A stretch of 22,764 nucleotides of DNA from assembly GCA_905236195.1 (NCBI GenBank), contig CAJOOX010000163.1, positions 1 to 22,764 of the forward strand, written 5' to 3'. Under the pieces are notes generated by a model that did not search any database, had not been told where the DNA came from, and saw only the letters and a list, made by a program, of their open reading frames with translations. This document shows positions 1 to 7,577 of the stretch, in pieces. The first letter of the stretch is position 1; each line of letters opens with the position of its first letter. The position numbers were made by a program, and so were the translations under genes. The DNA is from an uncultured Bacteroidales bacterium. Lineage in GTDB: Bacteria > Bacteroidota > Bacteroidia > Bacteroidales > UBA3663.

Positions 1-784
1 ATATATCGTCCGGCGACTTTATGTAATTATAGTCGGCTGAGCGGAGGAATCCGTTTCCGTCAGGCTGTATTTCCAGCACGCCACAACCCTGCAGCACACC
101 AGAGAATTCCTGTGCTACGGACATTTCTTCGGGCGACAAGGCGTTGTCGGGCTCTTCTGCCTTTGCATTGGGAGCGGGGGTGTTGGCGACGGGTTTGACA
201 GGAACCTGAACTGCGGCCCCTTTCTTCTTTTTCTTTTTCTTAACGGGGGACAGGGGTTTGCCTCCGCCGCCGAAAAGATCGTCGAAGGCACTCATATTTT
301 TATTTATGAGTTGCTGGGTCTCTTCATCATCCAGATAGGACAGGTTCTCATCCATCGGGGGGTACTCTCCGTCCACGGGAGGATAGTTCCCGTCGATAGG
401 ATACATTTCCTCTCCGTCCTGAGGGATAAAGTTGTCTTCCGGTTGGGGATAATATTCCTGTGGAGCATTTCCCTCATCGGGGAAATCTTCCTGAGGTATA
501 TCTTGGGGAGCCGCCGGTTCTTCAGGGAAAAGCAATGCTTCGTTCGCAGACTTTGGTTCCTCTGCCTTGGTGGGTGCCGGAGTTTCTTCGGGAAGTGGAT
601 TCTTGCGCGGACGACCGCGTTTTCTCTTCGGAGGAGCTGGTGTCTCCTGCGTCTTTTCGGCTTCGATAATCTGCTGAACCAGGTGGTCTCGGTTTGTGAA
701 ATCCGGATTCTCGACGCGGGCTTCTCTGGAAAGCGCTACGAGTTGTTCATCCGGAAGGCTGTTGATTTCTTCAAATGAATGCAT
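1..784 (-). CDS. rho: Transcription termination factor Rho, N-terminal part (runs off the left edge)
   Basis: Rho is the hexameric RNA helicase that ends transcription by loading on unstructured C-rich RNA. An open frame runs from an ATG at 784-782 to the window edge, giving 261 codons and no stop. Residues 1-45 resemble the SAP-like Rho_N helical domain. Residues about 48-225 are low-complexity: an AT-hook-like KRGRPRKNP (56-63 region), a Pro/Glu/Asp/Tyr-rich stretch, and seven lysines at 182-188. The cold-shock-type RNA-binding domain then begins, with GVLEIQPDGNGFLRSADYNY from residue 235. In E. coli Rho the GVLEI motif lies near residue 53, so about 180 residues are inserted here. Bacteroides Rho is known for such a disordered insertion. 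The start is chosen because an in-frame TGA lies at 817-815 and no other ATG lies between. The helicase core is outside the window. Confidence 0.93.
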   Translation of the reverse strand, partial: MHSFEEINSLPDEQLVALSREARVENPDFTNRDHLVQQIIEAEKTQETPAPPKRKRGRPRKNPLPEETPAPTKAEEPKSANEALLFPEEPAAPQDIPQEDFPDEGNAPQEYYPQPEDNFIPQDGEEMYPIDGNYPPVDGEYPPMDENLSYLDDEETQQLINKNMSAFDDLFGGGGKPLSPVKKKKKKKGAAVQVPVKPVANTPAPNAKAEEPDNALSPEEMSVAQEFSGVLQGCGVLEIQPDGNGFLRSADYNYIKSPDDI

Positions 785-938
785 CTTCGTTTGATATGGA
801 ATACTTACATTATTTCAAAGTGTTGTTGGAATTGCAGAGCTTCGGCATTAGTCCTTTTTGTTTGAGAGTTATCGTTGGTAAGGGGGGGGGAGCAAACGGG
901 TTCTTTTCATGGAACGATACCCATTTATGCCGAAATTG
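785..938 (-). promoter_or_regulatory. rho leader with a C9 tract and two mini-ORFs
   Basis: This is the predicted 5' untranslated region of rho. As RNA it carries nine consecutive C (890-882). Two tiny ORFs overlap by ATGA: MGIVP-stop (924-907) and MKRTRLLPPPYQR-stop (910-869). The C run encodes the last base of a Leu codon, two Pro codons and most of a third. Rho binds C-rich unstructured RNA, and E. coli rho is autoregulated in its leader, so autoregulation is a reasonable inference. No longer conserved gene is visible between 785 and 1018. Confidence 0.35.
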
Positions 939-943
939 CGGGG

Positions 944-975
944 CAAAGATAGTTTTTATTTTTGAAACTTCCAAA
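944..975 (-). promoter_or_regulatory. Predicted promoter of rho
   Basis: On the minus strand a -33 TTTG (975-972), a 20-nt spacer and a -7 box TATCTTTG (951-944) match the Bacteroidetes primary sigma consensus. The predicted start near 938 gives a leader of about 150 nt before the rho ATG. Confidence 0.7.
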
Positions 976-1018
976 TTTTTGGACAGTTTTTTTCGAAAAA
1001 AATGTATTTTGTTCGTTT

Positions 1019-1696
1019 TTACTGGTGATAAAGCAGCCAAACGGCATATCCGAAGCCATAAATAGCAATGACTGCGAGCACAATGGCTATCGTGCGGTTG
1101 ATTATCATCAGCGTTCTCGGCTTGAAGTGATTGCGAACCTTCTTCATCACCCACGTAATAAGCGTCCACCATCCTACTGCTCCGGCGATGATGGACAGGA
1201 AGCCCAAAAGATAGAGCCACCAGTTCTGGGTCGATGCTTCAAAGAGGAAGTTGCTGCGGGCGAAGAGGAAAATGTAGAGGAAGACAATGGCGGGATTCGA
1301 AATGGTCAGGAAGAACCCTGAGAAGAAATATTTCAGGATACCTTTAACCTTAAGACCGGGTGTGGGTGCCAGTCGGTCGTTCGTGGCCAGTCCGGATGCT
1401 GGGTTGGAGTTCCACAGATAGATAGCATAAGCCAGAATGGCTACGGAACCTACGATTTGCAGCGTTACCTGATACTGTGAAATCCAGTCCACAACCACTG
1501 CGGTCAGGAATGTGGAGAGGATTGCATAGAATAGATCCGATAAGACAGCGCCCAATCCGGTAAGATAGCCGGACAGCCATCCGCGGTTGAGCGTTCGCTG
1601 AATTACCAAGATGCCTGTGGGGCCCATCGGCGCGCTTACTATTATTCCTATTAAAAAGCCCCAAAAGAGGGTCATGATTGCTATCTCTAACATCAT
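1019..1696 (-). CDS. LysE/RhtB-family membrane exporter
   Basis: This is a 225-residue integral membrane protein of the LysE translocator family, which exports amino acids or related small molecules from the cytoplasm. The N-terminal family signature is clear: a first membrane segment followed by SAPMGPTGILVIQRTLNRGW, with a Gly-rich helix (LTGLGAVLSDLFYA) after it. About five to six hydrophobic segments follow, and SNPAIVFLY matches the conserved NP region in the middle of the family. The frame stays open upstream to 1747, but a promoter -7 box lies at 1732-1725, so a start there would precede the transcript. I therefore use the ATG at 1696-1694; the adjacent ATG at 1693 is equally possible. 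It is divergent from purL. The substrate cannot be read from sequence. Confidence 0.85.
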   Translation of the reverse strand: MMLEIAIMTLFWGFLIGIIVSAPMGPTGILVIQRTLNRGWLSGYLTGLGAVLSDLFYAILSTFLTAVVVDWISQYQVTLQIVGSVAILAYAIYLWNSNPASGLATNDRLAPTPGLKVKGILKYFFSGFFLTISNPAIVFLYIFLFARSNFLFEASTQNWWLYLLGFLSIIAGAVGWWTLITWVMKKVRNHFKPRTLMIINRTIAIVLAVIAIYGFGYAVWLLYHQ

Positions 1697-1724
1697 TTTT
1701 GGGAGTAGATACCAAATTTTTTTG

Positions 1725-1754
1725 CAAAGATATGAATTTTTTTTCAAACGGCAA
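1725..1754 (-). promoter_or_regulatory. Predicted promoter of the LysE-family gene
   Basis: On the minus strand TTG (1754-1752), a 19-nt spacer and TATCTTTG (1732-1725) form a Bacteroidetes-type promoter. The predicted start near 1719 leaves a leader of about 23 nt and supports the downstream ATG as the real start. Confidence 0.6.
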
Positions 1755-1776
1755 TGTAATTTTCATTTTTTTTGTG

Positions 1777-1784
1777 TATTTTTG
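1777..1784 (+). promoter_or_regulatory. Predicted -7 box of purL
   Basis: TATTTTTG fits TAnnTTTG and ends 21 nt before the purL ATG, so the leader would be about 15 nt. I see no clear -33 TTTG at the right spacing. The short leader leaves no room for a purine riboswitch. Confidence 0.5.
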
Positions 1785-1805
1785 CGGCAAATTTATAAAA
1801 AAGTG

Positions 1806-4800
1806 ATGATTTATTTCTTTCAACAGCCTACAAAGACGGTCTTAGCCGTCGAAATTGACCACAATCTTTCCTCAGATGAGAGCCGGCAACTCTGCTGGTT
1901 ATTCAGTAATGCAATCCAATTGGACGACCAGCAACTCTCGGGCTGGTGGGTAGGCCCGCGTCGTGAAATGATTACTCCCTGGAGTACGAATGCAGTAGAG
2001 ATTACTCAGAATATGGGAATTCACGGTATCCGCCGTATCGAGGAATTTTTCCCCGCAAAAGGCCCCGATGCCGAGTTCGATCCGATGTTGCGTCGTCTCT
2101 ACGACGGAGTAGGACAGGATTGTTTTACCATTGACAAACAGCCCGATGCAGTGGTAATGATTGAGGATCTCGATGCCTACAATGTGCAGGAAGGTCTCGC
2201 CTTGTCACCCGAAGAAATACAATATTTAAAAGATGTGTCAGCCCGTATAGGCCGTCCGTTAACAGATTCTGAGGTTTTCGGTTTTTCGCAGGTCAATTCC
2301 GAGCACTGCCGTCACAAGATTTTCGGCGGAACCTTCATCATCGACGGAGAGGAGAAACCCTCATCACTTTTTGCTCTTATCAAAAAGACCTCCAAAGAAC
2401 ATCCCGGCAAACTCGTTTCTGCCTATAAAGACAATGTTGCCTTTAACGATGGTCCCGAAATCGAGCAGTTTGCACCGGCCGATCCCACCACATCTTCGTT
2501 TTTTGATGTCAAGAAGATTCACTCCGTTATTTCGTTGAAAGCTGAAACACATAACTTCCCCACGACCGTAGAACCATTCAATGGAGCTGCAACAGGTACT
2601 GGAGGCGAAATCCGTGACCGTCTGGGCGGCGGCAAGGCTTCGTTGCCGATTGCAGGTACGGCTGTCTATATCACTTCCTATCCCCGCAACGACCGCGATT
2701 CCCTCATCGGTCCGCGTCCCTGGGAAGAAACCATGAAGGCGCGTCCCTGGCTCTATCAGACCCCCGAACAGGTGCTTATCAAAGCTTCCAACGGAGCGTC
2801 TGATTTCGGCAACAAATTCGGTCAGCCGCTCATTTGCGGTTCCCTTCTCACGTTTGAACACGAAGAGGAGAATACCCGTTACGGCTATGATAAAGTAATC
2901 ATGTTGGCCGGCGGTGTCGGATTTGCCAACTATCGTGATGCTCTCAAGGGAGAACCCGAACCCGGTGAAAAAGTCATTCTCATCGGCGGCGATAACTACC
3001 GCATCGGTATGGGTGGCGGTGCAGTCTCATCGGTCAATACGGGTAAGTATGCCGGTGCTATCGAACTGAATGCCGTACAGCGTGCCAACCCCGAGATGCA
3101 GAAGCGTGCTGCCAATGTAATCCGCGCTTTGGGAGAAAGTGAAATCAATCCCATTGTCTCAATTCATGACCATGGTGCAGGCGGACACATCAACTGCCTT
3201 TCGGAACTTATCGATGCAACCGGAGGTAAAATCTGGATGGACAAACTTCCCGTTGGCGATCCTACCCTTTCGGCCAAGGAAATTGCCGGCAATGAGTCGC
3301 AGGAACGTATGGGCTTTCTGATTAAAGACGAGGATATCGACCGCGTAAAGAAGATTGCAGAACGCGAACGTTCGCCGTTCTATGTCATCGGTGAGGCTAC
3401 CGACGACATGCGTTTCACTTTTGAAGAGAAGGACGGCACGAAGCCCATTGACCTCGAACTCAAGGATATGTTCGGCCATGCTCCAAAGACCTACATGCAT
3501 GATCATACCGTTGAACACCATTATGCGCCCGTTTCAGTCTCGGATGATAAACTCCAGCAGTACATCAAGGACGTGCTTCGGCTTGAAAGTGTGGCTTGTA
3601 AGGACTGGTTGACCAACAAGGTGGACCGCTCTGTGACCGGCAAAGTCGCCCGTCAGCAGTGTGCCGGACCGCTTCAGTTGCCGTTGAGCGACTGCGGTGT
3701 CGTTGCACTTGATTACAAGGGACAGAGGGGCATCGTCACCTCTATAGGCCATGCGCCTCAGGTAGCCCTTGTAGATGCTGCCGCAGGTTCTGTGATGGCT
3801 GTGGCAGAAGCACTAACGAATATCGTATTTGCACCCATCGAGGGTGGCCTGGAAGGCGTATCCCTTTCTGCCAACTGGATGTGGCCCTGCCGCAACGAGG
3901 GAGAAGATGCTCGACTCTATGAAGCTGTGCAGGCTTGTTCCGACTTCGCCATTGCCCTTAATGTCAATATCCCGACGGGCAAGGATTCACTTTCGATGAC
4001 CCAGCAGTACAAGGAAGGCAAGGTAATCTCCCCCGGTACAGTGATTATTTCCGGCGGGGCAGAAGTGAGTGACATCCGCAAGGTGGTTTCTCCCGTGGTC
4101 AGGAACGACCGTTCAACCGCACTTTATTGGGTGGATTTCTCGTTCTGCGAACAGTATCTCGGAGGATCTGCTCTGGCTCAGACTCTTTCGAAACTCGGAG
4201 ACAAAGTACCCACAATTGAAAATACTGAATACTTTGCCGATGCCTTTGCTGCGGTTCAGGATGCCATCCGTCAGGATATGGTTCTCGCCGGGCATGATAT
4301 TTCGGCAGGCGGTCTCCTGACCACACTGCTCGAAATGACGTTCGCCAATACAGAAGGCGGTCTCCGTATCAACCTCAGCGAATTGGCCGGACAGAAGACC
4401 CTCACAGAGATTCTCTTTGCCGAGAATCCCGGTGTGGTACTCCAGGTCAAGAAGACAAAGGAATTCGAGAAACTTCTCGAAAAGCATGGAGTAACTTTCC
4501 TCAAGATAGGTTATCCCGGCGACGATCGTGTGCTCGAGGTACGTCGCGGCAATCAGGTTGAGGATTTTGATATCGATGCGCTACGTGATGTCTGGTATGA
4601 GAGTTCCTATCTGCTCGACCGCCGTCAGAGCGGCGAACAGAAGGCGAAGGAACGTTACGACAACTATAAACACCAGCCGCTCTATTGGGTAATGCCCAAG
4701 GGCTTCACCGGCCGTCTTTCCGATGTTGTGGGCAATGCTTCTGCCTCCAGACCCAAGGCTGCCATCATCCGTGAGAAAGGCACCAACGGCGAACGTGAGA

Positions 4801-5531
4801 TGGCTTATGCCATGTATCTCGCCGGATTCGATGTGAAGGATGTCCACACGTCCGATCTTACGTCAGGCCGAGAGGATTTGTCCGATGTGAATTTCATTGT
4901 CTATTGTGGCGGCTTCTCCAATTCCGACGTCCTCGGTTCTGCCAAAGGCTGGGCTGCTGCCATCCTCTATAACGAAAAGGCACGCACCGCTCTTCAGAAC
5001 TTCTATGCCCGTCCCGACACCCTTTCACTCGGTATATGCAACGGATGCCAGCTGATGGTGGAACTCGGTATCATGGAAGCATCCGAGAAGGGTGCTGACA
5101 TCAGTCCCACGCTGACTACGGTTCCCACGCTCCACATGCTCCACAACGACAGTCATAAGTTCGAGTCGAATTTTGTGAACCTTTGCATTCCCAAGAACAA
5201 CAGTGTTCTCTTCGGTTCGCTTTCAGGCTCACGCCTCGGTCTTTGGGTTGCTCATGGCGAAGGCAAGTTCTCTTTCCCCAAGAATCCAGGGAACTACAAT
5301 GTCATAGCCCAATACGGATATGAAGCCTATCCGGCTAATCCCAATGGCTCACCCTCGGCTATTGCGGGTCTGGCCACGACGGATGGTCGTCATCTGTGCA
5401 TGATGCCCCACCTCGAACGTGCCATCTTCCCATGGCAGTGCGGTTTCTATCCCGATGAACGTAAGACCGACGAAGTGACACCCTGGTTACAGGCATTTGT
5501 TAATGCCCGTGAGTGGGTCGAAAAGCATTAA
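1806..5531 (+). CDS. purL: Phosphoribosylformylglycinamidine synthase (FGAM synthase), single-chain PurL
   Basis: PurL converts FGAR, glutamine and ATP to FGAM in step four of purine synthesis in the cytoplasm. The protein has 1241 residues, the usual size of the large one-chain form. An N-terminal PurS-like region is followed by the first synthase domain, with NSEHCRHK at 164-171 and the glycine-rich GGEIRDRLGGGKA loop. A second synthase-like half follows (PIEGGLEGVSLSANWMWPC, then HDISAGGLL). The C-terminal class I glutamine amidotransferase domain has its nucleophile Cys1078 in GICNGCQLM and the His1202/Glu1204 pair in PHLERA. The ATG at 1806 is chosen: the open frame extends back to 1611, but that stretch covers the divergent promoters. 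The gene appears monocistronic, with a stem-loop after its stop. Confidence 0.98.
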   Translation: MIYFFQQPTKTVLAVEIDHNLSSDESRQLCWLFSNAIQLDDQQLSGWWVGPRREMITPWSTNAVEITQNMGIHGIRRIEEFFPAKGPDAEFDPMLRRLYDGVGQDCFTIDKQPDAVVMIEDLDAYNVQEGLALSPEEIQYLKDVSARIGRPLTDSEVFGFSQVNSEHCRHKIFGGTFIIDGEEKPSSLFALIKKTSKEHPGKLVSAYKDNVAFNDGPEIEQFAPADPTTSSFFDVKKIHSVISLKAETHNFPTTVEPFNGAATGTGGEIRDRLGGGKASLPIAGTAVYITSYPRNDRDSLIGPRPWEETMKARPWLYQTPEQVLIKASNGASDFGNKFGQPLICGSLLTFEHEEENTRYGYDKVIMLAGGVGFANYRDALKGEPEPGEKVILIGGDNYRIGMGGGAVSSVNTGKYAGAIELNAVQRANPEMQKRAANVIRALGESEINPIVSIHDHGAGGHINCLSELIDATGGKIWMDKLPVGDPTLSAKEIAGNESQERMGFLIKDEDIDRVKKIAERERSPFYVIGEATDDMRFTFEEKDGTKPIDLELKDMFGHAPKTYMHDHTVEHHYAPVSVSDDKLQQYIKDVLRLESVACKDWLTNKVDRSVTGKVARQQCAGPLQLPLSDCGVVALDYKGQRGIVTSIGHAPQVALVDAAAGSVMAVAEALTNIVFAPIEGGLEGVSLSANWMWPCRNEGEDARLYEAVQACSDFAIALNVNIPTGKDSLSMTQQYKEGKVISPGTVIISGGAEVSDIRKVVSPVVRNDRSTALYWVDFSFCEQYLGGSALAQTLSKLGDKVPTIENTEYFADAFAAVQDAIRQDMVLAGHDISAGGLLTTLLEMTFANTEGGLRINLSELAGQKTLTEILFAENPGVVLQVKKTKEFEKLLEKHGVTFLKIGYPGDDRVLEVRRGNQVEDFDIDALRDVWYESSYLLDRRQSGEQKAKERYDNYKHQPLYWVMPKGFTGRLSDVVGNASASRPKAAIIREKGTNGEREMAYAMYLAGFDVKDVHTSDLTSGREDLSDVNFIVYCGGFSNSDVLGSAKGWAAAILYNEKARTALQNFYARPDTLSLGICNGCQLMVELGIMEASEKGADISPTLTTVPTLHMLHNDSHKFESNFVNLCIPKNNSVLFGSLSGSRLGLWVAHGEGKFSFPKNPGNYNVIAQYGYEAYPANPNGSPSAIAGLATTDGRHLCMMPHLERAIFPWQCGFYPDERKTDEVTPWLQAFVNAREWVEKH

Positions 5532-5555
5532 ACTACCGACATCAAGATGTTCCAG

Positions 5556-5595
5556 AACATCCCGGGCCGTCCGTATAGGGAATGCCCGGGATGTT
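5556..5595 (+). terminator. Stem-loop downstream of purL
   Basis: A perfect 12-bp inverted repeat, AACATCCCGGGC (5556-5567) and GCCCGGGATGTT (5584-5595), surrounds a 16-nt loop and starts 24 nt after the purL stop. No U-tract follows, so it may protect the 3' end or act with Rho rather than terminate intrinsically. Confidence 0.5.
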
Positions 5596-5600
5596 TGGTC

Positions 5601-5660
5601 TGTCAACAATCATTATTGGGTAAGATTGTCCAATCAAATGATGTCATCCGGACACAAACG
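5601..5660 (+). promoter_or_regulatory. Candidate operator region upstream of the kinase-AraC gene
   Basis: CAATCA occurs at 5607-5612 and 5631-5636, 24 bp apart, each preceded closely by TGTC (5601-5604 and 5627-5630). An imperfect inverted pair ACAATC/GATTGT also lies here. AraC-type proteins often bind direct repeats about two helical turns apart, and this block lies about 55 bp before the -33 box. Short motifs like these could be chance. Confidence 0.25.
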
Positions 5661-5674
5661 TAAGTAAATAGAGT

Positions 5675-5712
5675 AAAAAACGGAACTGCATTTGGAAGGT
5701 TCCGTTTTTTTT
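5675..5712 (+). terminator. Intrinsic terminator (probably bidirectional)
   Basis: AAAAAACGGAAC (5675-5686) pairs perfectly with GTTCCGTTTTTT (5699-5710) around a 12-nt loop, and two more T follow. This is a canonical hairpin plus U-tract on the plus strand and also has an A/T flank for the minus strand. It lies between purL and the next gene and overlaps the -33 element of that gene. Confidence 0.75.
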
Positions 5713-5723
5713 GCATATCTTTG
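5691..5723 (+). promoter_or_regulatory. Predicted promoter of the kinase-AraC/pdxST operon
   Basis: TTTG (5691-5694), a 21-nt spacer and TATCTTTG (5716-5723) match the Bacteroidetes consensus. The start would be near 5729-5730, about 20 nt before the ATG at 5750. The -33 element lies in the loop of the upstream terminator hairpin. Confidence 0.65.
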
Positions 5724-5749
5724 CACCCGCTGAAACATACTAATGCGAT

Positions 5750-6673
5750 ATGGAACAGGAACCAAGACAGAAAGCAGTACTGACAATCAACGGCAGTGAC
5801 GGAACCGGAGCCTCGGGTATCCAGGCTGACATACGGACTTTGGATTCACTGGGCGTAATGCCTGTCACTTCCATTACAACCATCACGATGCAGAACACGC
5901 TCGGTATTCAGGAATTCCACGACCTCCCTGCGGATGTCCTGAGTTCTCAGGTGGAGGCCATCATGGATGACGTACGTCCTGCGGTTGTGAAAATAGGGCT
6001 GCTTCGCAATCGGGAACAGATGCTCGAAATCTGTCGTCTCCTCAGAAAGTATCATCCGCAATGGGTGGTTTACGACCCCGTTGAGACGACCACCCGCGGG
6101 GAACGCCTTCTGACAGCCGTACTGAAAACCGAAATAGCCAATCAGCTACTGCCGCTTTGTGATGTGGTCACAAGCCGCATTGATGTAAATGGACGGGTAG
6201 ATTGGAACGTACATGGTGTGAGAGGCGTATTTGCAGCTGCTATAGCCGCCTATCTCTGCCGGGGATTTGAATTTGATGAGGCCGTCCATGAGGCTGTCGC
6301 CTACGTCAGACATCAGTCAGTGATGTCTGTCAGACTGGAGGGGAGAGGAGCGGAACATTATAATGAATTACTACGGCTTATTTCGTGTCATTGCCATCTG
6401 CACAACGATGTGCAGTTTTATGCAGACAGGATAAATGTCAGTCCACGATATTTGTCTCAAATCACGCGCCGCATGGCCGACGTGACGCCGAAGACCCTTA
6501 TCGAGCAGCATCTCGTCCTGCGGATAAAAGCTTCGTTGCTCAACACCGACCACACCATACAGGAGATAGCTTTTGAATACGGATTCCGTTCACAGTCTCA
6601 TTTTGCGAAAATTTTCAGAAAAGTGGAAGGTTTGACACCGACAGATTACAGACGGAACAACCGGAAACGCTGA
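5750..6673 (+). CDS. ThiD-like kinase domain (degenerate) fused to an AraC DNA-binding domain; putative regulator of pdxST
   Basis: The 307-residue protein has two parts. Residues 9-190 resemble hydroxymethylpyrimidine/pyridoxine kinase (ThiD, ribokinase fold): NGSDGTGASGIQAD (14-27), TMQNTLGIQ (46-54), VKIGLL (80-85) and YDPV (108-111). The segment from about 143 to 155 replaces roughly 60-70 residues of normal ThiD, including the VLVKGGH strand. The catalytic HGTGCT loop reads HGVRGV (155-160). Residues about 205-305 are a full AraC domain with two helix-turn-helix units, for example YADRINVSPRYLSQITRRM and IQEIAFEYGFRSQSHFAKIF. The gene leads an operon with pdxS (28-nt gap) and pdxT. My inference is a cytoplasmic transcription factor that senses a B6 or pyrimidine vitamer and controls PLP synthesis. 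Kinase activity is unlikely but untested. Automatic annotation may mislabel it as ThiD. Confidence 0.85.
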   Translation: MEQEPRQKAVLTINGSDGTGASGIQADIRTLDSLGVMPVTSITTITMQNTLGIQEFHDLPADVLSSQVEAIMDDVRPAVVKIGLLRNREQMLEICRLLRKYHPQWVVYDPVETTTRGERLLTAVLKTEIANQLLPLCDVVTSRIDVNGRVDWNVHGVRGVFAAAIAAYLCRGFEFDEAVHEAVAYVRHQSVMSVRLEGRGAEHYNELLRLISCHCHLHNDVQFYADRINVSPRYLSQITRRMADVTPKTLIEQHLVLRIKASLLNTDHTIQEIAFEYGFRSQSHFAKIFRKVEGLTPTDYRRNNRKR

Positions 6674-6701
6674 TTCATTTATCTACAATATTTATAATTC
6701 T

Positions 6702-7577
6702 ATGGAAGAAAACAGACAACAGATTAACCGCCAGCTTGCCCAGATGCTGAAGGGCGGAGTGATAATGGATGTGACAACACCCGAACAGGCTTGTATTGCA
6801 GAGGAAGCAGGGGCCTGTGCCGTAATGGCATTGGAACGTATTCCCGCCGACATACGGGCAGCAGGAGGTGTCTCCCGCATGAGTGACCCCAAGATGATAC
6901 GAGGTATCCAGGAGGCTGTTTCCATTCCTGTGATGGCTAAGTGCCGCATCGGACATATCGCCGAGGCGCAGATTCTGCAGGCCATAGAGATTGACTATAT
7001 CGACGAGAGCGAGGTGCTGTCGCCTGCCGATAACATATACCACATAGACAAGACGAAGTTTGACGTGCCCTTCGTATGCGGTGCGAAGAATCTTGGCGAG
7101 GCGCTGCGACGCATTGCTGAAGGTGCAACGATGATTCGCACCAAGGGTAAACCCGGCACAGGTGATGTAGTGCAGGCAGTCAGCCACATGCGACTGATGC
7201 AGAGCGAGATTCGCCGACTGGTATCGATGAGCGGGGATGAACTCTTCGAAGCTGCCAAGCAACTGCAGGCGCCCTACGAACTGGTGAAGTATGTTCACGA
7301 GAATGGTAAGCTGCCCGTTGTAAACTTCGCCGCCGGTGGTGTTGCTACGCCTGCGGATGCAGCCTTGATGATGCAACTCGGAGCCGAGGGCGTGTTTGTG
7401 GGTAGCGGCATTTTCAAGAGCGGCAACCCTGCCAAGCGTGCGGCCGCCATCGTCAAGGCAGTGACCAACTACAACGATGCGAAGATGCTGGCTGAGTTGT
7501 CAGAGGACCTTGGCGAGGCCATGGTAGGCATCAACGAGCAGGAAATCCAACTGCTCATGGCAGAGAGAGGCAAATGA
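6702..7577 (+). CDS. pdxS: Pyridoxal 5'-phosphate synthase, synthase subunit PdxS
   Basis: PdxS makes PLP from ribose 5-phosphate, glyceraldehyde 3-phosphate and ammonia delivered by PdxT, in the DXP-independent route; family members form dodecamers in the cytoplasm. The 291-residue (beta/alpha)8 protein is full length. It keeps Asp23 in VIMDV, the Schiff-base Lys80 in VMAKCRIGH and Lys148 in RTKGKPGTGD; these correspond to Asp24, Lys81 and Lys149 of the B. subtilis enzyme. The phosphate-binding region NFAAGGVATPADAALMMQLG and GVFVGSGIF is intact. The ATG at 6702 lies 28 nt after the kinase-AraC stop with no promoter visible between, and the stop overlaps the pdxT start, so the three genes are probably one transcript. 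Confidence 0.98.
   Translation: MEENRQQINRQLAQMLKGGVIMDVTTPEQACIAEEAGACAVMALERIPADIRAAGGVSRMSDPKMIRGIQEAVSIPVMAKCRIGHIAEAQILQAIEIDYIDESEVLSPADNIYHIDKTKFDVPFVCGAKNLGEALRRIAEGATMIRTKGKPGTGDVVQAVSHMRLMQSEIRRLVSMSGDELFEAAKQLQAPYELVKYVHENGKLPVVNFAAGGVATPADAALMMQLGAEGVFVGSGIFKSGNPAKRAAAIVKAVTNYNDAKMLAELSEDLGEAMVGINEQEIQLLMAERGK

Noticed and set aside
311..778. 155-codon plus-strand ORF
   Set aside because: It lies antisense to rho, whose frame is supported by homology to the Rho RNA-binding domain.
810..1220. 136-codon minus-strand ORF upstream of rho
   Set aside because: It overlaps the LysE-family gene in another frame and crosses the rho promoter; only the short leader ORFs after the predicted start were kept as a tentative observation.
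1611..1805. N-terminal extension of PurL by 65 residues
   Set aside because: The stretch overlaps the divergent LysE-family gene and the promoters of both genes, and PurL homologues begin near the YFFQQP segment.
1785..1805. Purine riboswitch upstream of purL
   Set aside because: Only about 20 nt lie between the -7 box and the ATG, too little for an aptamer.
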